DNA of 64,000 bases, from the NCBI GenBank assembly GCA_964017155.1, contig OZ024857.1, positions 15,644,915-15,708,914 on the forward strand. Direction: 5' to 3'. The position numbers were made by a program, and so were the translations under genes. Below are positions 59,462-64,000 of this stretch, in pieces. The notes below the pieces were generated by a model. It was not told the origin of the DNA. It ran no database searches and saw nothing but the letters and a program-made list of their open reading frames with translations. Positions within the stretch are counted from its first letter, which is position 1. Each line of letters opens with the position of its first letter. The DNA is from Oasisia sp. SBJ-2009 (lineage: Eukaryota > Annelida > Polychaeta > Sabellida > Siboglinidae).

Positions 59462-61104
59462 TTTGTTTGCTTATAAACCCATGTCGAGCCTTAGCTGGTG
59501 AAATTGTGGTGTCAACTTGTAAGACACGTAAGCTGATACATCTGACGTTATTTATGTTGTACCATTACTATATAACGTCGCTTATATGTCATATTATATC
59601 ATAGGATACATCAAACATGTTAACATGCATAACTATAATTATTAATGTTGACTTATGCAGAGTCATGGTTCTATAGCGGAAGTTGGGCAACAATATGGCG
59701 CCGACGTTTTCTCCTTCATAAAATTAAATAAGGCATTATTTTTAAACGCAGGTACATAATACAGGACATCCTACAGTGAATAATATAACTCGCATTGATA
59801 TACGAGAATTAATAATTTAAGATAATAAACCGAGGTGGGTTAAAACATTAGTTATTTGTTATTTTATTGTATCAATAAATACAATCCTTGCCTACGATTT
59901 ATATCGACGCAAATCAGCAAGTGGATCCATTCATTACGTATCAAATATGTTGCCAAATGATGTTTTGATTAATGAGAAATGGATTATCTGTGTAATTATA
60001 TTCACAGTAGAACGACGCTAACAGTTATGTATAATGATGATGATGTATGTCTTCCGTAATGCCTATCAGGTTTGACTTTGCAAGTTAGCAATACAGAATG
60101 TCGACACTGAACCACATGGCAAATAAATATTATATGTAGTGTACTACCAACAGTTGCCGTTCTAAATAATACAACAACATTACATACATAGCCTACCTTA
60201 AAGCCATTGTCTGTAGCAATCGTCGCTCTCTTTTTCGGCGTCTAGTTGTATATCCCAATGTCTGATGACTGCAAAACTGCAACGTACATGTGCAGCTCAT
60301 TCAAGACCAACTGTCAAACCACGTAGAGCGTCACATTGTTTGCCGAATAGCATGCGATACGTTGCACCCGACCGCACACGAAACATCCATAAACACGTGA
60401 CGTTGTTCTTGTACAGAAAACCGGGAGAACTGCATTTCGACTACAACTGCATTTCGACAAATCCATGCTTTCGATCGAACGCTTAAGTCATTTGTTTGTA
60501 GCAGCTGTCATGTTCAACGCGAAAGAGGCTGCTAATTATACGTTGTCAATCAGTGCGTTCTTGCGCGGGACCAAGAGCATACCATTGTCGGAGGCCGCAC
60601 GTCAGTCTAAGAATGTCCACGGCAGTGAAGCATTGCATTGTCTGTGTTAAACTGACAATGAAACATGACAGGTATTACCCACGGACAAAACAAGTTTGCC
60701 TTGAATAGCACAAGTAGCTTCGCTCTTCTTATCGAATGTGCAATTATCCATGACCGTACCGAATTGCGGCTTAATTAGAATGACGGGAGGGTTGAAAAGG
60801 ATTGGTGGATGAAAGTATGGAGGAAGAGGTGTGTAGAGGAACAGTGAGAAGAGAAATAGTAGAGGATAAAGAAACTGAGGGAGAAGTAGAGGGCGAGGTG
60901 CCGCCAAGCAGGGAGGAAGGGAGAAAATGTTGAGTAATTTTAAAGGAAAGGATGGGGAGAGGTAAATCAGAAGGCAGACAGATATAGTGAGATAACCTCA
61001 CAAACTTGTTCATTCTGACGCTTTGTTCATCAAATCGAAAAAGGATTGCAGCGCTACTCATTTCTGCATTTCATTCATCTATTTGCTAAAAATGGACACT
61101 GGAC

Positions 61105-62485
61105 GGTTTAAATAATAATAATAAAGGCTTTATATGGCGCTAATTCCCGCATAGCGGATTGATGTGCTGCACAAGAAATATACTTAATGTATATTAATAA
61201 ATGTAAATTATATAAATTAATATAAGTCATTAATTGTTTTGGTTTTAAGATGTACTAGTAAACCCCTTCGTATGTAAATTATATAAATTAATTAAAAATA
61301 GATTAAGCACTGCTTTTAAGATGTATAGTACTAAAACTTGGGTATGTTAATTATATATATTAAATTAAAACCTTTACTAAAACTGTACGTGAATATATAT
61401 TTATATAAATCTATAAATTAATCTAAAACATAAACATTGATTGAAACGTGTATGACACTAAAAAGAAATTCTAAGGCAATGTCCGTCATTTCAAAACAAT
61501 TTGAATTAATTGAAATGTCTAAAAAAATATATGTTTTTAAACACTTTCTAAACATATATAATGTCCCGGATGTAAGAATGTTCACAGGTAATTCAATCGA
61601 CAGTCGAGGTGCTGCTGCGCCAAATCACCAATGCACTTCTTTATAATGGTATTCTATATACGGGTTTAGATAGACGGGTGATATTAGCACTAACAAACAT
61701 TATTCTGATGATGCCGTGAGGGGTGGAGGGAGGGAAGGAGAGGGATGAAGGAAAGAGAGGGAGCGAGGGGACACTTAGGGGAGAGATTTACGGGAGAAAA
61801 AAGAGAGCGTGCTTTTATGTGTAAGAGATTGTGTTGTAGGGATATATGTTGCCATCGTCACATTTCTTTTTGTATTAATCGGCACCCTCCTTCCGATGAA
61901 GACTTTATATTATCATAGACATTACTGATAAAGTCAAGTTTCTTACTGCTTTTAGAGCAAAAATATAGTATATTTAAAGATAACTTCCAACAATCATCAA
62001 ATGCGTGCGCAGCGTACTCTAACGTTATCACGTCACGTAACCTCTTGCCTGTCCATAAATGATGGGGTCAGTTTGATATAGCAGATATTATGCCTCCCCT
62101 ACGTTACCACCATAAGTACTGTTGGCAACGGTTATGCTTGACGAAGGTCACGTGCAGCAATTGATTGTCACGTACACAAACCGCAACGTAACGGTTTAGT
62201 AAATTAATTTGGGTTTTATCTATTTTAATAAACCATTACTAATTCAAAAACGTAAAAGCAAGATATTTAAAATATTTAAGAATCGCATAATGTTTCAGTC
62301 TACGTTTGATCTAACACTAGATCGAAGGAATCATAGACCTATATTCCAAAGAGTAATACAGACACAGAAAAAAACACCTACTCCCAATATTTTTATTTAC
62401 TATTGGGGTAAAATGTAAAACAGAACCCGATAATCGATGCTGGGTAGGTTTTCTAATAAGAGTAAGCAATGAATGTAAATACGAC
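61105..62485. other. Right-arm-specific insertion
   Basis: The inverted-arm match breaks here: 61100 pairs with 7060 and 62486 pairs with the CA tract ending at 7034. The insert begins with a minus-strand LINE-like tail (GGCGCCATATAAAGCC then TTATTATTATT). The rest is AT-rich with a GGGAGGGAAGG-type purine stretch at 61715-61800. No protein is recognised. Confidence 0.65.
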
Positions 62486-62488
62486 ACA

Positions 62489-62536
<48 letters not shown>

Positions 62537-62815
62537 CACACGCCCTTTCAAGCACGCACTCCCACACCCACACGCATACACCCATACACCCATGCACACA
62601 CACACCCACATACACACACGCGCGCGCACACACCCACATCCCCGGACACCCGTGCACACGCGCACGAACACACGCACACGCATACACCCATGCACACACA
62701 CCCACGTACATACGCGCGTGCACACACGCCCACATACACACACCCACATCCCCGGACACCCGTGCACACGCGCAAGTGCACGCACACACACGCAAACGCA
62801 CACGCACACGCACAC
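62486..62815. repeat. (CGCA)n and CA-rich tract, right arm
   Basis: Twelve or so CGCA units, then irregular CACACCCA/CACGCA DNA containing a repeated CATCCCCGGACACCCGTGCA segment (62636 and 62746). Mirror of 6873-7034 but about twice as long. His/Thr/Cys/Val-rich frames are repeat translations. Confidence 0.92.
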
Positions 62816-63189
62816 ACAGTGGTGGAAAGTAATGTAAGCTTTATGAAACTTGTCACAGCCGGGCAATTCGTGCGGTTTATCGTGTAGGCTTGTTTGGAAA
62901 GATAAACAGGCATTGGTGAAGTGCGAGTAGAGATGCTGGCGGTGGCGGTGGCTGAGCGAGTTGGAAGATGACCGACAAAAAAATTACTGAACACCTGCAA
63001 GAGAGACGGGAAGTTCACAGAGGAATAAAGAACGGGGCTAAGTGTCCGAATATAGAAAAAAGGGAGATGTGCATGATCCGGGAAAACACTGAGGCACTAT
63101 GTTGCTAAGCCATAAGTTGAAGTCGCTGGAAAGAATCTGGATTGCAGAATAAGAGCAATAGTGTAAGCGTAAATCTGTGAAGAACAGCT

Positions 63190-63450
63190 GGAATGTAGAC
63201 AAGGATTGCTCAAAGCGCTTTACTCTTTACTTCCCTGGCAGTCCTATTCAATCAGACACTATCTCTGAAAAGCATGCAGCCATATGCTGCAAATAATGCG
63301 CCAAGGCTACTCGCATACATATCAATCATTTGTCTATTGCCAGGTATTCATTTATACAGCTGAGTGAACGGGAGCAATGTAGAATGAAATAAATTGCCCA
63401 AGGTTTTAACACCGCAGCACAGGATTCGAACCCGGGTCCTCTTAGTTGAA
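63190..63450 (-). mobile_element. tRNA-derived SINE in right arm
   Basis: Same family and orientation as 35656 and 51566: AAAGCGCTTTACTCTTTACT near the tail, CAGGTATTCATTTATACAGC in the body, and CACAGGATTCGAACCCGGGT carrying the inverse of a B box at the head. It sits exactly between two blocks that match the left arm. Confidence 0.85.
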
Positions 63451-64000
63451 CCTGATGGTCAAAAATATACAAAAGAAGCCGATAAAAAGACTTGGGTGAA
63501 ACTTATTTCTAATTTCGAAAAATATGTGAACTATATAGCAGGATGGAATTATCATTTAGGGGGAAAGGTTCGCCAAGCAATCTGTGCTGTGCAGCTCCAT
63601 TTGGCACATAGGGAGTCTTAACTCAGTACCAAACAAGGTGGTGAAAAATTGGCATTTCCATTTCTTTGGAACAGTAAACCCGAAGCTTTGAAAAGAAAAT
63701 CACTATTAAACATATTTGCGGACGGAGGTCTTAATATTGTAGATATTAGAACTAAAATAGAATCTCTATTTGTCAAAAAAAGTTCTGAAATTAATTAAAG
63801 AGCATAACGCCAGGTGGAACTTCTTAGCAGTGTATTGGCTGGGTATACACCTCAAAGAGCACCTACCAGGTAGTTCTGTTCCGTCTTTACCCACCTTAAA
63901 TCAGTTAAATGTCATGGTGCTGGTTCACGTCTGGGTAATCTATTTGAATCGATGCCATTTCGACGACTTTCAATGTTAATAGTAAGATCATTTCTTTCCA
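63430..64000 (+). mobile_element. L1/Tx1-like LINE C-terminal region (right arm)
   Basis: Plus strand reads KTWVKLISNFEKYVNYIAGW and YHLGGKV (the L1 'W...L.GK' region), then AICAVQLHLAHRES, FLWNSKPEALKRKSLLN, ADGGLNIVDIRTKIESLF and, after a frameshift at 63780, VLKLIKEHNARWNFLAVYW and LGIHLKEHLPG. It is better preserved than its mirror at 5080-5545. The polymerase core lies outside or is lost to the SINE. It runs to the window edge. Confidence 0.75.

Larger units (their letters stand above)
54490..64000 (-). repeat. Right arm of giant inverted repeat (continues past window)
   Basis: Reverse complement of 5080-12857, collinear, with arm-specific additions: minisatellite 57060-57488, about 500 bp near 58110-58640 of unclear match, about 1.38 kb at 61105-62485, and a SINE at 63190-63450. 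It lacks the left arm's RTE-like LINE, MITE, L2 3' end and hexamer expansion. The last bases still match the left arm (around 5070-5100), so the repeat extends beyond 64000. Confidence 0.92.

Noticed and set aside
62317..63018. Cys/Val/Arg-rich and His/Thr-rich frames of up to 156 residues
   Set aside because: Translations of the CGCA/CA tract.

Overview
This window looks like repeat-dense nuclear DNA from an animal, probably a marine invertebrate (the phylum cannot be fixed from the sequence). The reasons are many non-LTR retrotransposon (LINE) fragments, introns with GT..AG borders inside transposase remnants, tRNA-derived SINEs, long (TA)n, (TG)n and (GA)n microsatellites, and AT-rich DNA with no operons and no long open frames. 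I find no convincing host gene, tRNA, rRNA or CRISPR array. Nearly every readable protein piece is a decayed transposon.

The dominant architecture is a very large inverted repeat. A left arm at about 5.08-12.86 kb is found again in reverse complement at about 54.49-64.0 kb, in matching order, with about 41.6 kb between the arms. The right arm runs off the window. Single-arm insertions interrupt the match: an RTE-like LINE and a small MITE in the left arm near 5.7-6.4 kb, an L2 3' end in the left arm near 9.6-10.2 kb, a SINE at 63.2 kb, about 1.4 kb at 61.1-62.5 kb, and a minisatellite at 57.1-57.5 kb in the right arm. By eye the arms differ by roughly 10 percent plus indels, yet a stretch of about 300 bp (8758-9055 and its mate 59164-59461) has only about 8 mismatches and no indels.

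A second layer is a repeat family of about 2.7 kb, unrecognised by me. Copy A is at 830-3553 and copy B at 12855-15523, in direct orientation, with older partial copies at 3.89 kb and 15.5-16.3 kb. Copy B starts exactly where the left inverted arm ends. Between A and the arm lies a (TA)n-centred palindrome (4.40-4.90 kb) of the kind known elsewhere as a palindromic AT-rich repeat.

The central spacer holds the remains of many transposons, most on the minus strand. These are a CR1-like LINE (17.15-18.4 kb), nested TIR elements (19.6-21.6 kb), an L2-like LINE with endonuclease and reverse transcriptase (22.4-25.9 kb), a Rex/jockey-like LINE end (26.57-27.5 kb), a LINE endonuclease start (28.8-29.1 kb), a Ty3/Gypsy integrase piece (29.2-30.4 kb), a PIF/Harbinger transposase start (33.4-33.7 kb), a multi-exon hAT transposase (36.1-40.3 kb), a LINE 5' half (40.6-41.9 kb), an L2 3' half (42.8-43.7 kb), a P-element/THAP9-like transposase piece (45.6-46.1 kb), a plus-strand LINE (49.2-49.9 kb) and a LINE 3' end (52.0-52.4 kb). 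SINEs of one tRNA-derived family are scattered among them. All the enzymes seen carry stops, frameshifts or truncations, so the window reads as an accumulated graveyard inside an old inverted duplication rather than as a working gene cluster.
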